The notes under the pieces: model-generated
The model's database searches: none
The model's input: only the letters and a program-made list of their open reading frames with translations
Told to the model about the DNA's origin: nothing
NCBI GenBank assembly: GCA_014859835.1
Contig: JACZKW010000108.1
Location: 1 to 7,445, forward strand
Origin: UBA9653 sp014859835
GTDB lineage: Archaea > Thermoplasmatota > Thermoplasmata > UBA10834
DNA length: 7,445 nt
Reading direction: 5' to 3'
Translations under genes and position numbers: made by a program
Part shown: piece after piece, positions 1-6,500 of the stretch
How positions within the stretch are numbered: position 1 is the first letter of the stretch
Layout of the letters: the number at the start of each line of letters is the position of its first letter

Positions 1-399
1 TGCGGTGTCAATTATGACCACGTCGTAGCTGTTCGATTTATGAAACTCTTCGACATAGAACAGTGCCGACATGAGTTCCATGCCTGGGAAGACGGCCATC
101 TCCTTCGCCGTGACGCCGTCCATGCCCTGCGATGCCAGGAAGTCTGATAGGTATGCCTGGATCTCCTTCCAACGCGTCTCGAGCTCGAGCTGTATGTCCA
201 CCTCTAGACCGTCGAGGTTCTTCCGTATCCGCTCTATCTTCCCGGACAACGGCACCTCTAGAGAATCGGACAGGCTATGCGCAGAATCGGTGCTGACCAC
301 GATCGTCCTGTGCCCTAACGAGGCCGATCGGAGGGCTGTAGCAGCGGCAACGGATGTCTTCCCGACGCCGCCCTTGCCCGTGTAGATTATCACTCTCAT
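1..399 (-). CDS. ArsA/Get3-family ATPase, N-terminal part (truncated by window edge)
   Basis: The 133 visible residues begin a soluble P-loop ATPase of the ArsA/Get3 (arsenite pump-driving / tail-anchored protein targeting) family. Residues 8-15 are the deviant Walker A motif GKGGVGKT with its signature lysine. Residues 36-47, STDSAHSLSDSL, match the family Switch I block, which usually reads STDPAHSLSD; the proline is serine here. A family-like segment around MAVFPGMELMSAL (101-113) follows, and the fragment ends at IIDTA (129-133), the start of Switch II. The rest of the gene lies beyond position 1. The ATG at 399 is chosen because GAGGGG sits 6 bases upstream; the in-frame ATG at 405 would abut that site. 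The gene follows the tRNA by about 46 bases on the same strand. Whether it handles tail-anchored proteins or arsenite cannot be decided: no arsenic genes are visible and the C-terminal half is missing. Family call is firm, function open. Confidence 0.9.
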   Translation of the reverse strand, partial: MRVIIYTGKGGVGKTSVAAATALRSASLGHRTIVVSTDSAHSLSDSLEVPLSGKIERIRKNLDGLEVDIQLELETRWKEIQAYLSDFLASQGMDGVTAKEMAVFPGMELMSALFYVEEFHKSNSYDVVIIDTA

Positions 400-445
400 G
401 TCCATCCCCTCGAAAGCGTTGCTAGAATACACTCTCGCTGGATAA

Positions 446-553
446 TGGTGTCGGGGACGGGATTCGAACCCGTGACCTCCGGATATCCTAGGAGCATCTG
501 GTCAGAAGAACTCCCTATGAGTCCGACGCTCCACCAGGCTGAGCCACCCCGAC
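446..553 (-). tRNA. tRNA-Met (CAU), elongator type, intron-containing, CCA encoded
   Basis: A full cloverleaf folds from this strand. The acceptor stem is GTCGGGG/CCCCGAC (7 perfect pairs), the D stem GCTC/GAGC with loop AGCCTGGTG, the anticodon stem TCGGA/TCCGG (one U-G pair) and the T stem ACGGG/CCCGT with loop TTCGAAT. The anticodon loop, C-T-CAT-A-A after removing a 31-base intron, carries anticodon CAT at 519-517. Discriminator A is at 449 and the CCA end is genomically encoded (448-446). The mature length is 77 including CCA. The G1-C72 pair argues against an archaeal initiator, which normally starts A1-U72. A tRNA-Ile2 whose CAU is read through agmatidine modification has the same anticodon and is the main alternative. 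The 5' end is 37 bases after the eS1 stop codon, so it may be processed from an eS1 transcript. Confidence 0.93.
485..515 (-). other. tRNA intron at position 37/38 (archaeal type)
   Basis: The 31-base insert follows A37 directly and precedes A38. The flanks can form a bulge-helix-bulge, the substrate of the archaeal tRNA splicing endonuclease. The outer helix is the anticodon stem; the 3' bulge is AU|A; the central helix is CUCA against UAGG (C-G, U-G, a C-A mismatch, A-U); the 5' bulge is UA|G; and the inner helix is GGAG/CUCC. Cutting after the second base of each bulge gives exactly the intron ends named here. The mismatch in the central helix makes this a relaxed form of the motif. Confidence 0.88.
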
Positions 554-558
554 ATGGT

Positions 559-580
559 CCCCGTCGCGATATACGCGGGG
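559..580 (-). other. GC-rich hairpin between eS1 and tRNA-Met
   Basis: On the minus strand this reads CCC-CGCG-TATAT-CGCG-AC-GGGG. CGCG pairs with CGCG around a 5-base TATAT loop, and CCC pairs with GGG beyond a 2-base AC bulge, giving about 7 mostly G-C pairs. It lies 10 bases after the eS1 stop codon and 5 bases before the tRNA 5' end. It could end or protect the eS1 message, or mark the tRNA 5' processing site. No T-run follows it, so it is not a classical intrinsic terminator. Confidence 0.45.
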
Positions 581-590
581 TATGTGTGCC

Positions 591-1355
591 CTATTCCTCT
601 TTCTCTTCCTTGGATCCGTCCTCGGACTCGGCGGGTTGCTCCACAGGCGTCTCTTCGGTCGAGACATCTGCTGGCTTCTGCTCCTCTATCTCTTCGATCT
701 TCTCATCCTGGGCGGGTTCCTCGGCAGGAGCGATAATCGGTTGCTCGTCCGGTTCTGGCATCTTGCCGGATCTCAGCACCTCGCTCTTGCCGATCTCTAT
801 CCTCTTGACGGGCACAATGATCTTCGATGCGTCGGAGATCGCCTTCGACATGTCCCCCATGATCATCTTGCGGACAAGGTCGCTGATAGTGGATTCGGCC
901 GCCATCTTCGCGACGGAATCCTTCATGATGTTCCTGATGGCGGTCTCCTGCGATGCTTGGATCCTCTGCTCGGACACAGCCATTGGCTTGACGCGGACTT
1001 CCCAACCATCCTTTGTGATGACATCCACGACGGTATCGGTCTTCGTCCTCTTCCTCCTGGTGAGCCTCCTGACATAGTCACTTGTCAGGTTGTGCCCCTC
1101 GTAGAGGGTGAATGCATCGAAACCTCTGACGTCATGAACCTTGAATCTGAGCTTGATATGCATCTTGGAGAAATCACCGGTCATATCCTGCACAGTTGCC
1201 TCGGTGATCCTTCCCATCACACTTTCGGGTCCGTTGGATGGTGTCTCTCCGAGCTGCATGCGGCTGAACATATCAGGCGCGTAGATCTTGTACCATTCCT
1301 TTGCACGCCACCTGTCCTTGATCTTTTTGGCAGCAGCCCTCGCCTTCTGAGCCAT
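591..1355 (-). CDS. rps3ae: Small-subunit ribosomal protein eS1 (S3Ae)
   Basis: The 254-residue product is the archaeal/eukaryotic ribosomal protein eS1 (S3Ae), a component of the 30S platform near the mRNA exit; bacteria lack it. Family hallmarks are the basic N-terminus with KDRWRAKEWYKIYAPDMF (13-30), LGETP (35-39), the basic YVRRLTRRKRTKTD stretch (94-107) followed by DGWEVRVKPMAVSE (116-129), and the closing core segment KIIVPVKRIEIGK (178-190). The conserved core ends near residue 198. Residues 199-254 form an acidic, Glu/Pro-rich and probably disordered tail, longer than in many archaeal S3Ae proteins, which are typically around 200-220 residues. The ATG at 1355 is preceded by GAGGT (1365-1361) with 5 bases spacing, and a TATA box lies upstream at about 1410-1400. 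The tRNA and ATPase genes follow closely on the same strand. Confidence 0.96.
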   Translation of the reverse strand: MAQKARAAAKKIKDRWRAKEWYKIYAPDMFSRMQLGETPSNGPESVMGRITEATVQDMTGDFSKMHIKLRFKVHDVRGFDAFTLYEGHNLTSDYVRRLTRRKRTKTDTVVDVITKDGWEVRVKPMAVSEQRIQASQETAIRNIMKDSVAKMAAESTISDLVRKMIMGDMSKAISDASKIIVPVKRIEIGKSEVLRSGKMPEPDEQPIIAPAEEPAQDEKIEEIEEQKPADVSTEETPVEQPAESEDGSKEEKEE

Positions 1356-1399
1356 CTAATACCTCTGGTTGACTGATTAGGATGCTCGATAACAGATTT

Positions 1400-1410
1400 C
1401 TATATTAAAA
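1400..1410 (-). promoter_or_regulatory. TATA-box promoter of the eS1 gene
   Basis: The minus strand reads TTTTAATATAG, close to the archaeal TATA-box consensus for TBP binding. It is the only A/T-rich core in the gap between the permease block and eS1. Archaeal start sites lie about 25-27 bases downstream of the TATA centre, which predicts initiation near 1378 and a leader of about 23 bases that includes the GAGGT ribosome-binding site. The start site is inferred, not observed. Confidence 0.72.
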
Positions 1411-1420
1411 GCTTGCTGTG

Positions 1421-1432
1421 GAAAATGAAATG
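1421..1432 (-). terminator. Possible T-rich terminator after the dppC-like gene
   Basis: The minus strand reads CATTTCATTTTC about 25 bases past the stop of the second permease gene and directly upstream of the eS1 promoter. Archaeal RNA polymerase often terminates at short T-rich tracts without a hairpin. The runs here are only 3-4 T long, so this is a weak call that rests partly on its position between two transcription units. Confidence 0.3.
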
Positions 1433-1456
1433 ATTTGAAGGGGGTTTAGGTGGTTT

Positions 1457-2410
1457 TCATCTCTTCCTGAGCTTGGGGTTCAGGACCTCATCCATCGCAT
1501 AGCCGATGAATGTGAATCCTAGCACGACCGTCACTATGCAGAGACCGGGCATGATTATGTATGCATACGGTCCCGTAGTTGCAGCGCTCCAGGTATATGC
1601 CTCATCGAGCAGCCTGCCCCATGTCTCAACATCCTGAGGCCCCATCTTCAGGAAACTCAGGGTGCTCTCGGAGAGGATCGATATCGCAATCGTCAGGATG
1701 GCGTTTGCGAATATGAGCGGAACGACATTCGGGAAGATGTGCTTCTTGATTATGTGCATATCTCCTGCTCCGATCGCCCTCGCCCTCTCGATGAATTGTC
1801 TGGTCTTGATGGACAGCACCTGAGATCTAACGATCCTTGCCGTCGTAGACCATCCCGTAACTCCTATGACTATGATGACCGTCACAAGGCTCCTGGCATC
1901 AAGCACGGATGATATGACCAGCATCAGCACCAACCATGGGATGGACAGGAATACATCGTTGACCCTCATGATCACCTCGTCCTTCCAGCCGCCCCAATAT
2001 CCAGACAACAGTCCGACACCAGTCCCTATGCCCATCGAGATGGCCATGGCCGCTAGGCCTACGGTCAGGGAAGCCTTTGTCCCATGAAGGGTTCTTGTGA
2101 GGATGTCCCTCCCCCTCTGATCCGTACCGAACGGGTGCTCCCACGAACTATCCTCGAAAGTGTAGTCTGTGGAGGCGTATCGATTATATGGCACGAATAA
2201 ATCCGCATAAACGACTATAGCGAGGAAGAAGACGATTATTGCCAATCCAATCTTCCCCATCCATGTCGCCATGAACAGGTCCGTGGTCCTGCCGAAGTTC
2301 CTGGCTTGGAGGCCGACCTTGTCTGATAGGAGCGGATTGAATTTGAAGAGGCCTCTTCCCCATCTCTCGAACATAGCCTCGAATCTGAATTTCTTCTTGT
2401 TCGTCATCAT
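1457..2410 (-). CDS. dppC: Peptide-type ABC transporter permease, DppC/OppC-like
   Basis: This 317-residue inner-membrane protein is one half of the channel of a dipeptide/oligopeptide-type ABC importer. An N-terminal cytosolic segment of about 50 residues leads into the first membrane helix (about 54-73). The loop HPFGTDQRGRDILTR (92-106) is the classic OppC/DppC signature. Hydrophobic stretches fit five further helices (about 115-136, 155-169, 176-186, 232-248, 284-304). The EAA loop that contacts the ATPases is ERARAIGAGDMHIIKKHIFP at 208-227, with WGRLLDEA (264-271) beyond it. The ATG at 2410 is chosen because AGGGG lies 5 bases upstream; that site overlaps the stop of the preceding permease gene and the base of an alternative GTG at 2416, so the GTG is unlikely. 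An ATG at 2407 is also possible. The 8-base gap to the upstream partner gene indicates co-translation. The gene symbol is by family; the substrate is not proven. Confidence 0.95.
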   Translation of the reverse strand: MMTNKKKFRFEAMFERWGRGLFKFNPLLSDKVGLQARNFGRTTDLFMATWMGKIGLAIIVFFLAIVVYADLFVPYNRYASTDYTFEDSSWEHPFGTDQRGRDILTRTLHGTKASLTVGLAAMAISMGIGTGVGLLSGYWGGWKDEVIMRVNDVFLSIPWLVLMLVISSVLDARSLVTVIIVIGVTGWSTTARIVRSQVLSIKTRQFIERARAIGAGDMHIIKKHIFPNVVPLIFANAILTIAISILSESTLSFLKMGPQDVETWGRLLDEAYTWSAATTGPYAYIIMPGLCIVTVVLGFTFIGYAMDEVLNPKLRKR

Positions 2411-2418
2411 GATCACCC

Positions 2419-3405
2419 CTACGTTATGGTCACCCGTGGATCGAGTTTCAAGATGACTATGTCTGCAATCAGATTCGCGATGACCACAGCGACTCCTCCT
2501 ATGAAGAATATGAACTGCAGCATCGGGAAGTCGTACTTCCAGATCGCTTCAACGGTTGTGAGTCCCAAGCCCTTGTAGCTGAACACAACCTCCACCTGGA
2601 ATGCGCCACCCAATATGAACGCCGTGTCCATCGCAATCGTCGTTACGACCGGAAGCCTAGCATTCGGTGTCGCATGTCTCTTCATCACCTGCTTCTCTGA
2701 CAATCCCTTGGCATAAGCGGTGACGATGTACTCCTCTGTCAGGACATCAACAAGTGAGTTACGCTGAATCAGGATAATGCCTGCTAAAGACCCGACTACC
2801 AGCGTGGTCACTGGCAGTATCATGTGTTTGAATATGTCGACGACCTTATCAAATGTGAGCGGGAACGGGGTCGTGCCTGATTCCATATATCCTGAGCCTG
2901 GTAACAAATGGAGCGTGCTCACGAATATGACCATCAAGACGATGCCGAACCAGAATATCGGCATGCCATAGAAGAACAGACCGAAACCTGTGATTGCCAC
3001 ATCCGTCGTCTTTCCTCGTCTGAAGGCGGCAATCTTTCCGAGAATGATTCCACCCACGAATGTAATTGCTGATGCTACTCCCAGTAGCAATACTGTCCAA
3101 CATATAGCATTTCCTAGGACTTCAATGACTGGTCGTTCCCAAGTATACGATATTCCCCAGTCTCCCTGGAATGTCGAAACAAAGTATTTGACTAGCTGAA
3201 CATCTAGAGTCTCATTCAGCCCCATCGTCTCGACATTTCTCCAGTATATCGCGTCCATATTGACTCCCGGTTGTCTCGGAGTCATCAGGAGTGCCGGATC
3301 TCCTGGCATGACTCTGAACAGCAGGAAGTTGACTAGCATGATCAGAGCTATCGTTATGAGTGCGTTGAATACGCGTTTGGTCAGTATCTTTCTGAAAGAG
3401 GCCAA
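2419..3405 (-). CDS. dppB: Peptide-type ABC transporter permease, DppB/OppB-like
   Basis: This 328-residue membrane protein is the other channel half of the importer. It begins with the basic segment and first helix typical of DppB (about 13-30), then the signature RVMPGDPALL (31-40) and a roughly 60-residue extracytoplasmic loop. Further helices fall near 101-125, 136-162, 196-214, 256-272 and 296-320. FFYGMPIFWFGI (144-155) and the EAA loop EYIVTAYAKGLSEKQVMKRH (225-244) match the family, and the protein ends LDPRVTIT with the usual LDPR close. The start is TTG at 3405: an in-frame TGA lies two codons upstream, no in-frame ATG occurs before residue 23, and GGTG is placed 6 bases before the TTG. 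The weak start may lower its output relative to the binding protein. It lies 144 bases after the binding-protein gene and 8 bases before its partner. Confidence 0.95.
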   Translation of the reverse strand: MASFRKILTKRVFNALITIALIMLVNFLLFRVMPGDPALLMTPRQPGVNMDAIYWRNVETMGLNETLDVQLVKYFVSTFQGDWGISYTWERPVIEVLGNAICWTVLLLGVASAITFVGGIILGKIAAFRRGKTTDVAITGFGLFFYGMPIFWFGIVLMVIFVSTLHLLPGSGYMESGTTPFPLTFDKVVDIFKHMILPVTTLVVGSLAGIILIQRNSLVDVLTEEYIVTAYAKGLSEKQVMKRHATPNARLPVVTTIAMDTAFILGGAFQVEVVFSYKGLGLTTVEAIWKYDFPMLQFIFFIGGVAVVIANLIADIVILKLDPRVTIT

Positions 3406-3549
3406 ATATCACACCGTCCTTGGTAGTCATTTCATCTCTTCGGCCATGTTACACGTTCTAGTTCACTCTATTGTGCGTTTTCTGTGACTCCACCACCGCT
3501 AAATGAAATGGTGGAAAGGGTTTTGTCTGGTTTCTGCTCTGTGACGAAC
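3406..3549 (-). other. Intergenic spacer between binding-protein and permease genes
   Basis: This spacer holds no convincing gene. It contains an inverted repeat (3490-3514) and two copies of TCTGTGAC on the plus strand (3481-3488 and 3538-3545). The only ORF-like element is a seven-codon ATG frame (ATGGCCGAAGAGATGAAATGA) starting near 3447, which shows no sign of use. No clear TATA box precedes the permease genes, so read-through from the binding-protein gene is the simplest reading. Confidence 0.6.
3490..3514. promoter_or_regulatory. Inverted repeat between binding-protein and permease genes
   Basis: CCACCA (3490-3495) and TGGTGG (3509-3514) form a perfect 6-base-pair inverted repeat around a 13-base loop. 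On the transcript it would fold 36 bases after the binding-protein stop codon. Hairpins in this place in transporter operons commonly stabilise or partly terminate the message so that more binding protein than permease is made. That role is inferred here; a protein-binding operator is the alternative. Confidence 0.4.
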
Positions 3550-6500
3550 CTACGCTTGGGGCGGAGGTGGTTCTTCTGGCGGCGCCATGCCTTCCATTCC
3601 GCTGCCGCCTTCCATGACCATTCCTTCACCGCCCTTCTTCTTGCGCTTCATTAGCATCACAGCGGCCAAGATGGCCACGACCACAGCAATTCCGATTCCT
3701 GCTATCAGCAGCAAGTTGGTGCTCTTCTTCGCAACCGTGATGGTCTCGGTGTCGCCATACAATGTCTTATTGTAATGGTCCTGGCCATCATCGGCTGTCA
3801 CATTGACTTTGAACACGCCGTCCGAGTCAAAAGTGTGGTTGAAGTACACCAACACCCTCACCTGTGGATCGAGTTCGACATCCTCCTTACTGTCCGTCGC
3901 GCCGTCACCGAATTCTATTTCCACGGTGGAAGAATCTCCTTCAAAGTCACCGACGCTCACGGTGAACATGACGGTATCTCCCGCGGTAATCTCATTATTG
4001 TCCGCGGTCATTGTGGCCGTCGCTCTCTTGTTCGCTTCAACCACAGTCACAGTCCGCTCTGCGCTGACATTGTGCCCCATCCCATCATCCGCATATACGG
4101 TCAGTTGGAACGAGCCTGTAGCGGTATATGTGTGGTTTGCTGCCCATGGTCGGTCCGCGGCACCCTTGGTCATCGTGGTATTATCGCCCCAGTTGTACCA
4201 AACCGTGATCGCGTCTCCATCCGCATCCGTGATGTCGACCGGTTGGTATTGCTGCGGCACGTTGTACACTGCGGTGAATGACGACTGCACCTCGAGGATC
4301 GGAGCGGCATTCTCAATGACCACTACCGTGAACTCTGCAGTCTCGTTGAATTCACCGTCGTATGCAAAGACTGTGACCATGTAGGTCCCAGCCTCGGCAT
4401 AGGTGTGTTCAAACTCCGCATACTGTGCCTCATAGGTGCCGCCAACTGTCGTCGCAGAGAGGTTGTTGCTCTCGTCTCCGAAGTCGATGGTCAGTACCAA
4501 CACGTCACCATTCGCATCCGACGCACTCACGTTAAAGGTTGTAACTACTTCGATGTTTACCGGATATGGCGTCACATCGAGTTCGAACGAACCCGGGGCT
4601 ACATTTACGCCCTCTGCAATCACTGCAATGCGCGTGGCGGACACATTATGCCCTTTCCCATCATCGACATAGACGGTGACGGTGTAATTCTCCTCGGTGT
4701 CCCATGTGTGCGATACCGTTGATGTCACAGTGGCCCCAACCGTGCTCGGTGTGTTGACCGTGACATTGTAGGTGCCGTCGTCCCAGTCCCAGGTGAAAGT
4801 CAGGGTATCTGGGTCAGCATCGGACGAACTTGCCTTGCACGGCAACGGCTGACCAGGTATTCCGTTCATCGCCTGAATGTCTGGATCCGTCGGCGGCTGG
4901 TTGACGACGATATCGTAGGTCCTAGTGGTCGAAACATTCGAGTCGCCGCCTTCTATCCCGCCATAATCAAAGACCGAGATTTCCACATCGTATTCATCCG
5001 GGGTGGTCCATGCGTGAGTCACTGTGCTCGTGACCTGTTGTCCAACAGGCGTTGGCGCAGTGACATTGTAGGAGCCGTCATCCCAGTCCCAGGTTATCTT
5101 CGCGCCATCCATCCAGGATTCCAAATCAGTCGCCACAATGGTCCAGGTCGTCACAGCGTAGATATATGCCTGGCTCGCTGGGTTGCTGACAAGGCTTATG
5201 ATATTCGGAGCTTGGTTGACCTCTCCCTGGACTTCGACAATGGCTGTCCTGACGATGGGCTCTCTGAGTCCAGTCATCGGATCAACATATTCGTCGGTGA
5301 TTGATACATTTAGGTCATAGACACCCTCGATAGCATACGCATGGCCAACATTAACCTCAGTTGGTGTAGTGGCACCGCTGACTGTATAGGAATCCGATTC
5401 ACCATCACCCCATTCGAATGCGACAATGATGTCGTCGCCTTCAGAATCGGAAACTTCGATGGTCACGAAGGGCGTTTCATCGCCTGCGTATGCAACGTAC
5501 GACTCCTCTGGAACCGTGTTGAAGACAGGTGCCCTGTTCGTCACTTGCTTCACATTGAACCATATCCATAGTAGGTCGGATGCGACATTGAGGCCGGAAT
5601 GCTCAGCAACTTCTCCCCAGTTGTCGAAATTCGCGTCAGTGTATCCATACAATCCGAGGTCGTAGAATGGTGGGTTCTCAGAATACGAGTCATAGACCCA
5701 CTGCTGCAGTTTGTCAAGGATCACTTTTCTCGCTCCAACATCCAGAGTGTTCATAGCAAGGCTAATGTTCTGGTCGAAGGCCGAATAGCCTCTTGTCAGT
5801 CCCCATTCCTCTGGAGCGTCCGTGTAGTTGTCGTTACCATACCACCATGGCCCCATCGGCCCCTGGCAGTTGTCACCGCCGGTCTCTATCTCCGAGGTGA
5901 GCCAGCAGCTGAGAGCGCCGCCGATCGGCTCAGGGCCCCAGCCCCAGTGCCAGACCCATATGTCATAGTCCGCCTTGTACCAGGCGACGTTGATCATGGT
6001 TATCTCTGACTCTGTGGTGTATACCAGACCTATGCCGGCATCAGCTGCCCAACCCTGCCATGCCTCACCAACGGTTGCGTAGGTCGGGTCGGTGTCTGGT
6101 GCCTGGCATCTTATGCCCGTGAGCTCAGTGCCCGCAGGCACTCCGTAAGCGTTGCCTGCTTCCGCCTCCCAGTAGCCATCACCGTCTTCATCAGCACCCC
6201 ATCCATGGTCGTTGAGCCACTCCTCGGCCCCCACGGGGTCGTATGGTACCTGGTCTTGGATATCCGCCTGCCAGAACCCTGGTTGCACCACGGATGAACC
6301 TATCATAGCGTATCCTTCAAGGGTCACGTTGACGATGTAATCCTTATTCAGCGTCATCATAATCGCTTTTCTCACATTCGGATCGTTCAACGCTTTATGG
6401 TGGGTGCCATAGGGCTTTTTAACGAAGCTATCTGGAATCGCGTTGATTGCGATATCGCAGATGCCGGGTTCCTGGACCGCGGCCTTATAGACGTTGACAC

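Larger units (their letters stand above)
3730..5538 (-). repeat. Array of six PKD domains within the binding protein
   Basis: About 600 residues (614-1216) are divided into six beta-sandwich PKD repeats with a period near 100 residues. Core strands read FEWGDGES, WDWDDGSYNVT, WDWDDGTYNVT, IDFGDESNN, YNWGDNTTM and IEFGDGATD. The paired turns read HAYAIEGVY, HAWTTPDEY, HTWDTEENY, HTYAEAGTY, HTYTATGSF and HTFDSDGVF. PKD domains are known as extended extracellular spacers or carbohydrate/protein-contact modules in archaeal surface proteins. Here they connect the binding domain to the membrane helix. Confidence 0.93.

Noticed and set aside
71..385. 104-codon plus-strand frame
   Set aside because: It is antisense to the ArsA/Get3-type ATPase, which carries unmistakable motifs.
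446..553. Initiator tRNA-Met identity
   Set aside because: The first pair is G1-C72 rather than the A1-U72 normally found in archaeal initiators; elongator Met is preferred, with Ile2(CAU) as the remaining alternative.
569..573. TATAT as the promoter of tRNA-Met
   Set aside because: It is about 18 bases from the mature 5' end, so the expected start would fall inside the tRNA; it fits better as the loop of a hairpin.
445..1077. 210-codon plus-strand frame starting in the tRNA
   Set aside because: It runs through the tRNA gene and antisense to eS1, with serine-rich translation typical of a shadow frame.
582..1376. 264-codon open frame on the plus strand opposite eS1
   Set aside because: It lies fully antisense to a clear ribosomal protein gene and its translation resembles no family; it is a by-product of codon bias on the other strand.
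2411..2416. GTG start for the dppC-like gene two codons upstream of the chosen ATG
   Set aside because: Its first base overlaps the AGGGG ribosome site, which is properly spaced only for the ATG at 2410.
3775..4384. Two overlapping plus-strand frames opposite the PKD array
   Set aside because: Both are antisense to the PKD coding sequence and inherit its repeat structure; neither has a family match or its own ribosome site that I can see.
3730..5538. CRISPR-like or tandem DNA repeat array
   Set aside because: The periodicity is at protein level (PKD domains of about 100 residues); there are no short identical repeats with unique spacers.
5599..6009. 136-codon plus-strand frame opposite the binding domain
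   Set aside because: Antisense to conserved family 5 motifs; no independent coding evidence.
6166..6192. DEDGDGYWE as a dockerin or EF-hand calcium domain
   Set aside because: A single acidic GDG loop at this point is a usual element of family 5 binding proteins and is not followed by a second dockerin repeat.
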